A DNA stretch of 64,000 nt from UKL13-2 sp036394575 (GCA_036394575.1 DASWEY010000078.1:1-64000), one strand, 5' to 3'; shown: positions 30,822 to 40,081, numbered from the stretch's first letter. The notes: generated from the sequence alone by a model not told the origin. Program-made: numbers and translations.

Positions 30822-32048
30822 CTACACCCCGTCGCCGCCCAGCTTGCGCGCCTTGAGCCGCGCGAAATTGAGCGCCACGATCGCCACGCCGACGCCGCCG
30901 ATGGCAATCACGCCGTGCGTGCCGATATGGGCCGTGGTGATCCCGGCCAGCGCCAGTCCCGCCGACTGGCCGATGAAGTAGCAGGCCGCGAATGAAGACA
31001 CCGCCGCGCCGCGCCGCTCGGGCGCCATTTGCGTGGCATTGGTTTGCAGGGTGTTGTGCAGCATGTAGAAGCCGAGGCCGGTGAAAAAACACGCGGGGAT
31101 CGCCCACCACCATTGACGCGCCTCGGCGAACACCAGCATCGATACGAACATGAAGACGCCGCCGAGGCGCGCCAGCCCGGTCTCGCCCAGCCTGCTGACG
31201 AAGGCGCCCGAGCCGCTGGCGAACAGGAAGCCGCCGGCGCCGAACAGCATGACGACGATACCGGCCGCCGATAGCGAGAGGCCGTGCACGGTGTGCAGAT
31301 GGGTCGCGAAAAACGCAAAGCCGCCGAACACGAAAGCGCCTTCCAGAAACACCGTGATGATCACCACCCGCGCCCAGGGCCGACTCAGCACCTGGCCGAA
31401 TTCGCGGAACATGCGCTGAATGGCGTGACCCTCGGCATGCGTGACGGAGAGGGCGTGCGGCGGCAGGCGCCGCTGCATCGAGAACAGCAGGGCGCTGACC
31501 GACAGGAAGCCCGCCGTGAGCAGGTAGAACGGCACCCGCCAACCGAGAAAATCGGCGGCGAGCCCGCCCAGCAATTGGCCCATCGCCACGCCGACAATCT
31601 GCCCGATCAGGAAGCGCGCCAGCACCGGCTGCCGCTGCTCATAGGGCACCACGTCGCCGATCCAGGCCATCGACAGCGGAATGATCGCTGCCGCCATCGA
31701 GCCCGCCGCCAGCCGCGCGACCAGCAGCCAATTCAGGCCCGGCGCCAGGGCGCAGAGCAGCGTCGCCAGCGAACAGCCGATGCAGGCCCAGGCGATCACG
31801 CGATATTTGCCGAAGCGGTCGCCGACCGGGCCGAAGAACAATTGATTGAGCCCGTAACCGATGGTGAACACCGTCACCACCCAGGAGGCGGCGCCCAGCG
31901 AGACCGAGAATTCGCCGGCCAGTCGCGGCAGCAGGGGATCGGTGACGCGCTGCGAGACGCCGCTGAAGAAAGCGGCCAGCGAGAGCGCGATAAAGGCGAC
32001 CGGAGAAATTTCGCTGCGAACGGGTGCGGGACTTTGAGGCGAGGGCAT
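30822..32048 (-). CDS. MFS transporter (probable exporter)
   Basis: This is a 408-residue major facilitator superfamily protein with about 12 membrane helices in two halves. After a proline-rich cytoplasmic start come FFSGVSQRVTDPLLPRLAGEF and the loop 2-3 signature GPVGDRFGKYRVIAW (family motif A, GxxxDRxGKR-like). The second half begins near residue 215 with FLEGAFVFGGFAF. It resembles the drug/arabinose-type 12-helix exporters such as YfcJ/YwfA-like proteins. No substrate is suggested by the neighbours. It is separated by 197 bp from the DUF2167 gene and probably has its own terminator region among the repeats. Confidence 0.9.
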   Translation of the reverse strand: MPSPQSPAPVRSEISPVAFIALSLAAFFSGVSQRVTDPLLPRLAGEFSVSLGAASWVVTVFTIGYGLNQLFFGPVGDRFGKYRVIAWACIGCSLATLLCALAPGLNWLLVARLAAGSMAAAIIPLSMAWIGDVVPYEQRQPVLARFLIGQIVGVAMGQLLGGLAADFLGWRVPFYLLTAGFLSVSALLFSMQRRLPPHALSVTHAEGHAIQRMFREFGQVLSRPWARVVIITVFLEGAFVFGGFAFFATHLHTVHGLSLSAAGIVVMLFGAGGFLFASGSGAFVSRLGETGLARLGGVFMFVSMLVFAEARQWWWAIPACFFTGLGFYMLHNTLQTNATQMAPERRGAAVSSFAACYFIGQSAGLALAGITTAHIGTHGVIAIGGVGVAIVALNFARLKARKLGGDGV

Positions 32049-32133
32049 TGAGCAACATTAACATTGCCGCCGCCGGTTCAGAATTGACCGATGCAATGTC
32101 GGCGGAAATAAATTCTCGAAGCCGCGAAGTTAC

Positions 32134-32234
32134 GTCATTCCAGCGCATTTTGGTAACAGCGCTGGAATCCAGTCCATCGTCAAGGCCAATACCTGGAGAG
32201 GTGTGGAGTGAAGGCACGCCTTCGCGGGAACGAC
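32134..32234. repeat. GTCATTCC-type palindromic repeat, second copy
   Basis: The element begins GTCATTCCAGCG and ends TTCGCGGGAACGAC. Internal CAGCGCTGGAATCCAGT is the usual second part of these betaproteobacterial intergenic repeats. Together with the repeat at 32274 it fills most of the 328-bp gap between the MFS gene and the next gene; I see nothing else there. Confidence 0.55.
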
Positions 32235-32273
32235 AAGCTCTACATAAATGTACAACTTATGTAGATCCAGCAT

Positions 32274-32328
32274 TGGTGCGGCTTCCGGAGCAAAAATGCT
32301 TGTGAAACCGCGCCAAATGGCGTTCTAC
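32274..32328. repeat. 55-bp dispersed palindrome, copy 2
   Basis: It starts TGGTGCGGCTTCC, has the loop GGAGCAAAAATGCT and ends ACCGCGCCA followed by the shared AATGGCGTTCTAC. The left arm has decayed relative to copies 1 and 3, so the stem is imperfect. The loop orientation matches copy 3. Confidence 0.7.
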
Positions 32329-32376
32329 GCTTTCTTGGAGCGAGCAAACGGCGAATTGCCCGGCTTCAAATGAAAA

Positions 32377-32979
32377 TCAGTTGCGCAAATACTTCCAGTT
32401 GCGCGCCTTGCCCTCGGCCATCCACTCCAGTGCCTGCGCGATGCGCTTGTCGCGCGTCAGCTCGGTCTTGGCCTCGGTGATCCATTCCAGGTAATCCTTT
32501 TTGTTCGTGTAGCTGAAGGCCTCGAACGTGGCCAGCGCTTTTTTGTTTTTCTTCAGCTGTGCCGCGAAATAGTCGGGAACCACCAGCTCCTTTTTTTCCG
32601 TTTTCGGGTTGGCGCGCGCCGGCGATTTGACGCCCGCATCTTTCAGCACCATCGCCGCCTTGATCAGCTTCGCCATCTCGCGCGCGCCCGGCAGCTCCTT
32701 CACCGTGGTGATGCGGCCGAACTGTCCCATCGATTCGGCCTGGCGTTCACCCAGGCCGATCTGCGTGCCATTCCAGAAATGCAGCGCGCAATGCGCCTTG
32801 AACGCCGCCATGCCGGCGAGGATGCCCTTGTACTCGAAATGCGGAAAGCCCCACTTGATCGTCTCTTCCACATCGGGGCAGTGGCGATGCATCTGCTCGC
32901 GCACCTGCCGCAGGATCGGCTGCGCGAAGTCGGCGGACTTCGCGATATAGGCATCGACGCGCGCATCCCGGATGCCCAC
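32377..32979 (-). CDS. YdeI/OmpD-associated family protein with DUF1801 domain
   Basis: This 200-residue soluble protein starts at GTG 32979, immediately after the stop of the upstream DUF885 gene; a longer frame into that gene is not conserved-looking. The N-terminal half is a DUF1801-type domain (VDAYIAKSADFAQPIL, EETIKWGFPHFEYKGILAGMAAF, CALHFW). The C-terminal part is an OmdA/YdeI-like bacteriocin-protection domain (VPDYFAAQLKKNKKALATF, SYTNKKDYLEWITEAK, ALEWMAEGKARNWKY). Function is poorly known; the C-terminal domain name comes from a Salmonella protein affecting antimicrobial-peptide survival. Stop-start proximity suggests coupling with the DUF885 gene. Confidence 0.88.
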   Translation of the reverse strand: MGIRDARVDAYIAKSADFAQPILRQVREQMHRHCPDVEETIKWGFPHFEYKGILAGMAAFKAHCALHFWNGTQIGLGERQAESMGQFGRITTVKELPGAREMAKLIKAAMVLKDAGVKSPARANPKTEKKELVVPDYFAAQLKKNKKALATFEAFSYTNKKDYLEWITEAKTELTRDKRIAQALEWMAEGKARNWKYLRN

Positions 32980-32981
32980 GA

Positions 32982-34727
32982 TCAGAGCCCCATCAATTCG
33001 CGGATGTACTTGGGGGAAATGGTGCCCTGCGTCAACATCTGGTCGTGCATTTCCTTCAAGCGGCCCTTGCCGTACTTGGCCTCGAAATCGCGGCGGATGG
33101 CATTCACTTCCAGATTGCCCACGTAATAGGTCGACAGCTGCGTCGAGGTCAGCAGCGCGCGGCGCCATTTGCCGGCGGCTTCGCGCTCTTCCTGAAAGCC
33201 CTCCCTGGTCATCAGTTCCATGGCCTCTTTTTCGCTCATGCTGCCGGCGTGGATTTTCTGGTCGATGATGGCATTGATGATCAGGCGCAGGCGCATTTTC
33301 AGCTGCTGCATTTTTACCGGCGCCCCGCCGTAACCGGCCTCGACCATCATCTGCTCGGCATAGGTTCCCCAGCCCTCGGCGAAGGTGCCGCTGAAGATGA
33401 TGTTGCGCGCCAGGGTCGGTCCCCTTGTCCGGTTGGCGAGCGCCAGTTGCACATAATGGCCGGGCATCGCCTCGTGAACCGTCAGGTCCTTCAGCATCGA
33501 ATGGTTGTATTCGCGGAAGTAGGACTCGACCTGGGCTGGAGTCCAGTCGGCGGGCGCGGGCGAGATCGCGTAGAAGGTCTCGCCGTTTTTCTCCAGGGCG
33601 CCGGCCGGATCGCAGAAGGCAACCGATACGCCGCGCTGGAATTCGGGCATGACGATGATCTTCACCGGCTCGGCCGGCAGGGTCAGCAGGTTCTTTTCGC
33701 GGATGAAGGCGCTGGCTTCGGCCAGGTCGAGACCGGCGAGCTTGAACACATCGTCATTGTTCGGCCGCTCGTCGGCGAGCCGGTTGAGCACGGCGGCGAT
33801 CAGGGCCTTGTGGTCTATCTCGCGGACCGCGGTTTCCGGCTTGTCCGCGAAAAACTGGCGATACAGCGGCAGGGCGGTTTCATACATCGCATTCTGCGTA
33901 CTGACGAGATCGGCTTCCGCGCTGCGCAGGATTGCTTCCGGGGCGATATCGGAATCGAGCGAGAAGCGCAGCTTGCGGCGGTACTTGTCGGCGCCGAGCC
34001 GGAAATCGCGCGTCGAGCGCGGCAGCAGTTCCGTCTGCAGCCAGGTGCCGTACGTCTCCAGCGCCGCGATGGCGCGGGCGCGCGAGGCCGCCAGTTTGGG
34101 CTTCATCTCCGGCGCATTCTTCAGATAGGTTTCCAGTTCGTCGCGCACCAGCCCGATCGCGCCGCGGTTCTGCAGGATTGCGGTCTCGGTGTGGATGCGC
34201 GGCGGATTCTTCAGGTTGGCCCGGGCCGCCGCCAGCCTGGCCGGAATGGCGTCGAGCCGCGCCTGCACCGCTGCCAGGCGCGTGGCCAGCGGCGCGAAAT
34301 CGCGCGCCAGCAGCAGATAAACGCCCTGCACCGGGTTGTAGCCCAGCGGGTCCCATTCGTATTCCTTCAGCACCTGGATCGAGAACAGGCTGGCGTTCAG
34401 ATCGTCGCGCAGCATACGGTAATCGATGCGATACGGCGGCGACATTTTGTCGAGCGGAATGCGCTCCAGCGCGATCAGCGTCTCGCGATACAGCTTGGCG
34501 TCGCGTGTGACGCCCTTGGCCGATAGATCGTTGCTGAGGGTATCGAAGCGGTGGTCGCCGAGCTGGGTTGCGGCCTCGGGATGGGTCGCCAGGTATTGTT
34601 CGAAGTACGTTTTGGCCGCGCCGGCAAACTGCTGGTCGGGAGTGGTGGCGTTGGCGCCGCCGGAGTTCAGTACAAGGGCTGAAAACAGCAGGCCCAGGCC
34701 GGGCAGGAAAATGCGTGCATTGCGCAT
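32982..34727 (-). CDS. DUF885 family metallopeptidase-like exported protein
   Basis: This 581-residue protein has a signal peptide (FLPGLGLLFSALVLNSGGANA) and is likely periplasmic. It matches the DUF885 family, which is related to zinc peptidases: the motif HEAMPGHY (near residue 410) contains the HExxxGH-like metal site, with GTFAEGWGTYAEQMM downstream, a segment that contributes the Glu ligand in gluzincin-type enzymes. DHRFDTLSNDLSA near the N-terminus is also characteristic. The family may act as a carboxypeptidase or dipeptidase, without firm assignment. The YdeI-like gene follows within 3 bp. The cupin gene is divergent upstream. Confidence 0.9.
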   Translation of the reverse strand: MRNARIFLPGLGLLFSALVLNSGGANATTPDQQFAGAAKTYFEQYLATHPEAATQLGDHRFDTLSNDLSAKGVTRDAKLYRETLIALERIPLDKMSPPYRIDYRMLRDDLNASLFSIQVLKEYEWDPLGYNPVQGVYLLLARDFAPLATRLAAVQARLDAIPARLAAARANLKNPPRIHTETAILQNRGAIGLVRDELETYLKNAPEMKPKLAASRARAIAALETYGTWLQTELLPRSTRDFRLGADKYRRKLRFSLDSDIAPEAILRSAEADLVSTQNAMYETALPLYRQFFADKPETAVREIDHKALIAAVLNRLADERPNNDDVFKLAGLDLAEASAFIREKNLLTLPAEPVKIIVMPEFQRGVSVAFCDPAGALEKNGETFYAISPAPADWTPAQVESYFREYNHSMLKDLTVHEAMPGHYVQLALANRTRGPTLARNIIFSGTFAEGWGTYAEQMMVEAGYGGAPVKMQQLKMRLRLIINAIIDQKIHAGSMSEKEAMELMTREGFQEEREAAGKWRRALLTSTQLSTYYVGNLEVNAIRRDFEAKYGKGRLKEMHDQMLTQGTISPKYIRELMGL

Positions 34728-34805
34728 GAGGACTCCACTTGGTTTTATGGTTCGGAGTTTATCAGGCGGGGCGTATCATGTTTGCTCAATTCGCAGGAGG
34801 CGATC

Positions 34806-35279
34806 GTGAACGGCGACGATAAGAAAACGCAATGGCGCCTGCACGGCGTGCGCGTGATCCCCGGCAATTCGCTGGACAGCAATACCGCGCAGACGCCGGG
34901 CATGTCGCGTGCCGCCGCGGTCAATTTTGCGCGCGTCGGCGCCGAAAAAATATGGGCGGGCACGGTGAGCATTCACCCCAATGCCAAGACCGGTGCGCAT
35001 CATCACGGCCCGGTGGAAAGCGTGATCTATGTGGTCAAGGGCCGTGCGCGCATGCGCTGGGGTGAGCGGCTGGAATTCACTGCCGACGCCGGGCCCGGCG
35101 ATTTCATCTACGTGCCGCCCTATGTGCCGCACCAGGAAATCAACGCTAACGAAAACGAAACCCTGGAATGCGTACTGCTGCGCAGCGGACAGGACCCGGT
35201 GGTGGTGAATCTCGACATTCCCCCGGTGGAGAATCCGGAGGCGGTCTACTGGGTGGACAATATCCATCCGCATCCATAG
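34806..35279 (+). CDS. Cupin domain protein
   Basis: This 157-residue soluble protein starts at GTG 34806, five bases after AGGAGG. It is a single-domain cupin: motif 1 is GAHHHGPVESVIYVVKGRARM (metal-binding His residues and Glu), motif 2 is GPGDFIYVPPYVPHQEIN with Pro and His. Metal-dependent enzymes and sugar- or acid-binding regulators share this fold. There is no DNA-binding domain. It lies 87 bp before the NHL-repeat lipoprotein gene on the same strand, possibly co-transcribed. Activity is unknown. Confidence 0.9.
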   Translation: MNGDDKKTQWRLHGVRVIPGNSLDSNTAQTPGMSRAAAVNFARVGAEKIWAGTVSIHPNAKTGAHHHGPVESVIYVVKGRARMRWGERLEFTADAGPGDFIYVPPYVPHQEINANENETLECVLLRSGQDPVVVNLDIPPVENPEAVYWVDNIHPHP

Positions 35280-35365
35280 CAGTTTGCTGTCTTGCTTTGA
35301 CGGGCCGGCCGGACTGGCGTAGTTTTGATCGCCCGCATAAAACAGAACAACTGGAGGAGTCGAAA

Positions 35366-36484
35366 ATGAAGCTCGTGTTTGAAGGAAAATTTGTCGCTGC
35401 ATTGATCGCGATCCTGGGTTTGTCCGGTTGCGCCATGCAGAGCCCGCTCAGCGGCGCGGCCGATGCCAAGCCGAAATTCGTCGTCGACCCCTATTGGCCC
35501 AAACCCCTGCCGGGCAACTGGATCCTCGGCCAGGTTTCCGGCATCGCGGTGGCGAAAGACGACACCATCTGGGTGGTGCATCGCCCCGGCACCCTGGTCG
35601 ACGACGAGAAAGGCGCGCAGTTGACGCCGCCCGCCACCAAATGCTGTCGCGCCGCGCCGCCGGTGCTGCAATTCGATCGCGAAGGCAATCTGCTGCGCAG
35701 CTGGGGCGGCCCCGGCGCCGGCTACGACTGGCCGAAAAGCGAACACGGCATTTTCATCGACGCCGACGGCAATGTCTGGGTAGGCGCGAACGATCCGAGC
35801 GACGCGCATATTTTGAAGTTCACGCCCGACGGCAAATTCCTGATGCAGATCGGCAAGGCCGGCAGCACCGGCGGCAGCAACAGCCCCACCCAGCTCGGCC
35901 GGCCCGCGCATATGATCATCGATGCCAAGGCCAATGAACTGTATGTGGCCGACGGTTATCTGAACCGCCGCGTGATCGTGTTCGATGCCGCCACCGGCAA
36001 CTACAAGCGCCACTGGGGCGCCTATGGCAACAAGCCGAACGACGACAAGCAGGCGGCCTACGACTCCAAGGCCGCGCTATCCCAGCAGTTCGGCAGCCCG
36101 GTGCATTGCGTGCGCCTGTCCAATGACGATTTGCTCTATGTCTGCGATCGCGTCAACGACCGCATCCAGATTTTCAAAAAGGACGGCACCTTCGTGAAGG
36201 AATACCGGGTCTCGCCGGAAACGCTGCAGAACGGCTCGGTCTGGGACCTGGTGCTGTCCGAGGATGCGCAGCAGAAATACATTTTCATCGCCGATGGCGC
36301 CAACAATGAAATCGTCACCCTGCGTCGCGATACCGGCGAGGTGGTGACCAGCTGGGGCCGCGCCGGGCGCATGGCCGGGCAATTCAAATGGGTGCACAAC
36401 ATGGCCATCGACTCGAAAGGCAATCTGTACACCGCCGAGGTGGGCTACGGGCGGCGCGCGCAGAAATTCAATCGCGTGGAGTAA
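35366..36484 (+). CDS. NHL-repeat lipoprotein (amidating-lyase-like beta-propeller)
   Basis: This 372-residue protein starts at ATG 35366 after CTGGAGGAG. The signal peptide ends in the lipobox LSGCAM, so it is lipid-anchored. The mature part is a six-bladed NHL-type beta-propeller resembling peptidyl-alpha-hydroxyglycine alpha-amidating lyase: LGQVSGIAVAKDDTIWVVHR, HGIFIDADGNVWVGAND, PAHMIIDAKANELYVADGYLNRRV, DRIQIFKKDGTFVKEY and VHNMAIDSKGNLYTAEV are the repeats. Catalytic lyase residues cannot be confirmed by eye. Its last 17 bases overlap the end of the convergent livM gene. It may be a ligand-binding or enzymatic periplasmic propeller. Confidence 0.9.
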   Translation: MKLVFEGKFVAALIAILGLSGCAMQSPLSGAADAKPKFVVDPYWPKPLPGNWILGQVSGIAVAKDDTIWVVHRPGTLVDDEKGAQLTPPATKCCRAAPPVLQFDREGNLLRSWGGPGAGYDWPKSEHGIFIDADGNVWVGANDPSDAHILKFTPDGKFLMQIGKAGSTGGSNSPTQLGRPAHMIIDAKANELYVADGYLNRRVIVFDAATGNYKRHWGAYGNKPNDDKQAAYDSKAALSQQFGSPVHCVRLSNDDLLYVCDRVNDRIQIFKKDGTFVKEYRVSPETLQNGSVWDLVLSEDAQQKYIFIADGANNEIVTLRRDTGEVVTSWGRAGRMAGQFKWVHNMAIDSKGNLYTAEVGYGRRAQKFNRVE

Positions 36485-37571
36485 GTGCGGCGGCGGCCGT
36501 CTGTGTCCGTGCGCGCAGGCGGCCGACAATGCCCGTCGGAAAATAGTAGACCGACAGCACGAACAGCGCCCCCAGCCACAGCAGCCAGCGATCCGGCGAC
36601 AGCAGGGCCGACAGCCAGTGCACCGAGGCGGTGGCGTCGCTGCCGAGTTGCAGCAGGTCCTGCAAATAGCTTTGCGCCACCACAAACAGCGCCGCGCCGA
36701 TCGCCGCGCCGTAAATGGTGCCCATGCCGCCGATCACCACGATCAGCAGCACATCCATCATGATCTCGAACGACATCGAGGTGTCCGGCCCGTTGTAGCG
36801 CAGCCACAGCGCCAGCATCACGCCGGCGACGGTGGCGAACAGGGCTGAGAGCACGCTGGCAATGGTGCGGAATACCACCACCCGGTAGCCGATCGCTTCG
36901 GCGCGAAATTCGTTTTCACGAATCGCTTCAAGCACCCGGCCGAAGGGCGAGTTGACGATGCGCAGCAGGGCCAGCAACAAAACCAGCGCGACGAAAAACA
37001 GCAGGTAATAGCAGAGCAGGTGGCCGTCGAGCGCGACACCGAACAGTGGTGCGTCGCCGAATGAAAAGCTCGGCGACAGCCATTCGGGAATCTTGAAGCT
37101 GAGGCCGTCTTCGCCGCCGGTGTAGTCCGACAGCTGTGCGGCCAGCCCCTGGAAGGCGGAGGCCACCGCCAGCGTGATCATGGCGAAAAAGATCGCCCGC
37201 ACGCGCAGCGAAAACAGGCCGATGGCCAGCGCCAGCAACAGGGACAGCAGCAGCGCGCCGCCGGTGCCCGCGGCGACGGCCTGCCAGCTTGGGCCCAGCT
37301 GCGCGCAGGCGATCGCGATCCCGTAGGCGCCGATGCCGAAGAACATGGTGTGCGCAAAACTGACGATGCCGGTATAGCCCAGCAGCAGGTCGAAGCTCGC
37401 CACCAGCACCACGAAGACAAGAATCTTGGCGGCCACATTTAGCGCCTTGACGCCCGGGAACAGGAAAGGCGCGAACGCCAGCGCCAGCAGCAGGATGACG
37501 AGCAACACCGCCAGCAGGCGGCTGCGCGGCAGATCGTTGGAGAGCAGATTGGCGAGATGGCGTCTCAGCAT
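36468..37571 (-). CDS. livM: Branched-chain amino acid-type ABC permease LivM
   Basis: This 367-residue inner-membrane permease is of the LivM type: FDLLLGYTGIVSFAHTMFFGIGAYG and the coupling-loop block AIRENEFRAEAIGYRV, with GTIYGAAIGAALFVV near the C-terminus, are family hallmarks. About ten membrane helices are visible. With LivH it forms the channel of a HAAT-family importer, which carries branched-chain amino acids in some organisms but amides, urea, aromatic or short organic acids in others. It is the last gene of the operon, 7 bp after livH, and its end overlaps the convergent NHL gene. Confidence 0.92.
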   Translation of the reverse strand: MLRRHLANLLSNDLPRSRLLAVLLVILLLALAFAPFLFPGVKALNVAAKILVFVVLVASFDLLLGYTGIVSFAHTMFFGIGAYGIAIACAQLGPSWQAVAAGTGGALLLSLLLALAIGLFSLRVRAIFFAMITLAVASAFQGLAAQLSDYTGGEDGLSFKIPEWLSPSFSFGDAPLFGVALDGHLLCYYLLFFVALVLLLALLRIVNSPFGRVLEAIRENEFRAEAIGYRVVVFRTIASVLSALFATVAGVMLALWLRYNGPDTSMSFEIMMDVLLIVVIGGMGTIYGAAIGAALFVVAQSYLQDLLQLGSDATASVHWLSALLSPDRWLLWLGALFVLSVYYFPTGIVGRLRARTQTAAAALTPRD

Positions 37572-37578
37572 GGCATCC

Positions 37579-38568
37579 CTAGCGGCCCGTGACCGGGTAG
37601 ACGCCCTGCGGCCGCCACGACAGCACGGCCACCATCAGGGCGATATTGGAAAACAGTGCCGCCTTGGGCGCGAGAAAACCGCTGTAATTGGCCATCATCC
37701 CGACCAACAGGGCGCCGATCAGGGCGCCGCCGGTGGAACCGAGGCCGCCGATGATGATGACGATGAAAATCAGCACATTCACCTGCGCGCCCATCTGCGG
37801 CGTGACGCTTTGCTGGTACATGCCCCACATCACGCCGCCGAGGCCGGCCAGCCCGCTGCCGACCACGAACACGCCGATGAACAGCCGCTGGATGCGGTAG
37901 CCCAGGGACTCCACCATCTCGCGATCCTGCACACCGGCGCGGATCAGCAGGCCGATCTTGGTGCGGGCGAGTGTCCAGGCTAGGGCCGCGAATACCGCGA
38001 GGCCCAGCACCATAGCGAGCAGGCGGAATTTCTCGATGGCGGCATCGCCCAGCAGGACGGCGCCGCGCAGGCCTTGCGGCAGCGGCAGCGGAATCTGCTG
38101 CGGCCCCCAGATGAGCTTGATCAGTTCCTCGCCGATGATCATGCCGCCCATGGTGATCAGGATCTGCTTGAGGTGCTGGCCATACACCGGTCGCACGATG
38201 AAGCGCTCGAAGGCCAGGCCCACGGCAGCGGCCACCAGCATGGCCACCAGCATGGCCGGAAACACCGCGACCAGATTGCGCCACAGCACGGCGGAACCGG
38301 TCCAGTCATGCATGGCGCCGAACACGCTGGTTGCCACAAAGGCGCCCAGGGCGATGAACACGCCATGGCCGAAATTGAGCACATCCATCAGCCCGAACAC
38401 CAGGGTGAGGCCGGAGGCGATAATGAAAATGATCATGCCCATGGCGAGTCCCGCCACGGTGAGCGTGAGCCAGGTCGATGCCGAGCCGATGCCGAAAAAC
38501 GCGATCAGGGCCAGTAGCGGCACCAGGGCCAGCGGCTTCCAGTCGAGCTCAATAGGCGGCGCGCTCAT
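37579..38568 (-). CDS. livH: Branched-chain amino acid-type ABC permease LivH
   Basis: This is a 329-residue LivH-type permease. Blocks FGLMDVLNFGHGVFIALGAFV, GQHLKQILITMGGMIIGEELIK, AGVQDREMVESLGYRI (coupling helix facing the ATPases) and VVGSGLAGLGGVMWG are conserved features. It is longer than the usual 290-300 residues because of an N-terminal cytoplasmic extension and an insert at about residues 75-105 (MHDWTGSAVLWRNLVAV). The start overlaps livF by 4 bp. Confidence 0.92.
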   Translation of the reverse strand: MSAPPIELDWKPLALVPLLALIAFFGIGSASTWLTLTVAGLAMGMIIFIIASGLTLVFGLMDVLNFGHGVFIALGAFVATSVFGAMHDWTGSAVLWRNLVAVFPAMLVAMLVAAAVGLAFERFIVRPVYGQHLKQILITMGGMIIGEELIKLIWGPQQIPLPLPQGLRGAVLLGDAAIEKFRLLAMVLGLAVFAALAWTLARTKIGLLIRAGVQDREMVESLGYRIQRLFIGVFVVGSGLAGLGGVMWGMYQQSVTPQMGAQVNVLIFIVIIIGGLGSTGGALIGALLVGMMANYSGFLAPKAALFSNIALMVAVLSWRPQGVYPVTGR

Positions 38569-39302
38569 AAGGACAGTCCCAGTAAATTGCGCTGCAGATC
38601 TTCGTCTTCGGCCAGCGCCTGCATCGCGCCGCTGTGCACCACGCGACCGTTGTCCATCACCGCCACGCTATCGCCCAGGCGCTTGGCGAAATTGATGTTC
38701 TGCTCCACCAGCAGAATGGTGGCCCCGTCGGCCTTGAGCTCGGCGAAGGCGTCGATCATATTGTTGACGATCGCGGGGGCCAGACCCTTGCTGGGCTCGT
38801 CGACGATCAGCAACTCGCGCGGCTCGACGATGGCGCGCGCCACCGCCAGCATCTGCTTTTGCCCGCCGGACAATTTGCCCGCTGGATAGCGCCAGAATTT
38901 TTCCACGGCGGGGAACAGCCTGAAAATCCATTGCAGGCGCGAGTCGTCGATATCGCGCAGGCGCCGGGCCTTGCGCGCCGCCAGCAACATGTTTTCCCTG
39001 ACCGTCAGGTCGGCGAAGATGCCCATGCCCTCGGGAACATAGGCAATGCCCAGATCGGCAATCTGCGGGGTGCCGAGCGCGCGCAAATCGCGGTCGGCAA
39101 AGCGGATTTGCCCGAGCGATGCGTGCCACAGGCCCATGATGGTACGCAGCGTGGTGGATTTGCCGGCGCCGTTGCGGCCGAGCAGCATGGTGAGCTGGCC
39201 GCGCGGCACCGCGAGATTGACGCCATGCAGGATGTGGTAGGCGCCGATATGCGTGTGCACGCCTTCAAGCGTGAGCAGGTTGGCCGGTACGGGGCCGCTC
39301 AT
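38565..39302 (-). CDS. livF: ABC transporter ATPase LivF
   Basis: This is a 245-residue LivF-type ATP-binding subunit. Walker A is GRNGAGKST, the signature is LSGGQKQ, and Walker B is LLIVDEPSKG; the His switch appears as the less usual Gln-Asn after VEQ (LLVEQNINFAKR is the LivF form). IAYVPEGMGIFADLTVRENM is a LivF family block. It overlaps livG and livH by 4 bp on each side, so the four transport genes are translated as a coupled unit. Confidence 0.93.
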   Translation of the reverse strand: MSGPVPANLLTLEGVHTHIGAYHILHGVNLAVPRGQLTMLLGRNGAGKSTTLRTIMGLWHASLGQIRFADRDLRALGTPQIADLGIAYVPEGMGIFADLTVRENMLLAARKARRLRDIDDSRLQWIFRLFPAVEKFWRYPAGKLSGGQKQMLAVARAIVEPRELLIVDEPSKGLAPAIVNNMIDAFAELKADGATILLVEQNINFAKRLGDSVAVMDNGRVVHSGAMQALAEDEDLQRNLLGLSL

Positions 39303-40081
39303 GCTGCCGCCCTGCCGCCTTCCTTGCGGATGCCCAGATAGGCCTCCTGCACCAATGGCGAGGCGATCACCGCTGCCGGTTCGCCGTCGGCCACCAGGCT
39401 GCCGTTGTGCAGCACGATGATGCGGTCGGCCAGTTCGCGCACCACATCCATCTTGTGTTCCACCAGCAGGATGGTTTTGCTTTTGTCCTGGCGCAATTTG
39501 CGGATCAGGTTGAGGACTGCCGGCATTTCGTCGGCACTCATGCCCGCGGTGGGCTCGTCGAACATGAACACCTGCGGCTCCAGCGCCATCAGCATCGCCA
39601 CCTCCAGTTTGCGCTGGTCGCCGTGCGGCAGGCCGGCCACGATGCTTGCGGCCTCGTCATTGAGCGCCGCCATATCGAGAATTTCCGCCGCGCGATCACT
39701 CAGCGCGCGATGATCGCTGCAGATGCTCCACAGATTCAGTCCGCGCCGGTGCGCGCCGCTGCGGGTGGCCTGCACCGCCAGACGCACGTTCTCGACGACG
39801 CTCAGATCGGGGAACAGATTGGTCAGCTGGAACGCGCGTCCCAGGCCGGCGCGGGTTCGCGCCGAGGCGGACAGCGCCGACAGATCGCGTCCGCCCAGAT
39901 GCACGCTGCCACTGCTCGCTTTCAGCTGGCCCGAGATCAGGTTGAAGTAGGTGGTCTTGCCGGCGCCATTGGGGCCGACGATGGCGGTCAGGGTGCCGGG
40001 CTGGAAGACGCAACTCACGGCGTTGACGGCGATATGGCCGCCGAAGCGTATCGTCAGTGCGCGGGTTTCCAGCACGCTCAT
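39299..40081 (-). CDS. livG: ABC transporter ATPase LivG
   Basis: This is a 260-residue LivG-type ATP-binding subunit. Walker A GPNGAGKTT, the family block GRAFQLTNLFPDLSVVENVR, the signature region AGLPHGDQRKLEVAM (in which the LSGG motif is the degenerate LPHGDQ typical of LivG), Walker B VFMFDEPTAGM and the VEHKMDVV switch are present. It overlaps the esterase gene upstream and livF downstream by 4 bp, which places the esterase firmly within the transport operon. Confidence 0.93.
   Translation of the reverse strand: MSVLETRALTIRFGGHIAVNAVSCVFQPGTLTAIVGPNGAGKTTYFNLISGQLKASSGSVHLGGRDLSALSASARTRAGLGRAFQLTNLFPDLSVVENVRLAVQATRSGAHRRGLNLWSICSDHRALSDRAAEILDMAALNDEAASIVAGLPHGDQRKLEVAMLMALEPQVFMFDEPTAGMSADEMPAVLNLIRKLRQDKSKTILLVEHKMDVVRELADRIIVLHNGSLVADGEPAAVIASPLVQEAYLGIRKEGGRAAA

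Noticed and set aside
30625..31542. N-terminal extension of the DUF2167 frame into the MFS gene region
   Set aside because: It is an arginine/histidine-rich out-of-frame reading of the MFS transporter on the same strand; a proper ribosome site and signal peptide start at 30624.
33045..34526. 493-codon plus-strand frame opposite the DUF885 gene
   Set aside because: Composition is Arg/Gly/Gln-rich with no family motif, and the opposite strand has a complete signal peptide and HEAMPGHY motif.
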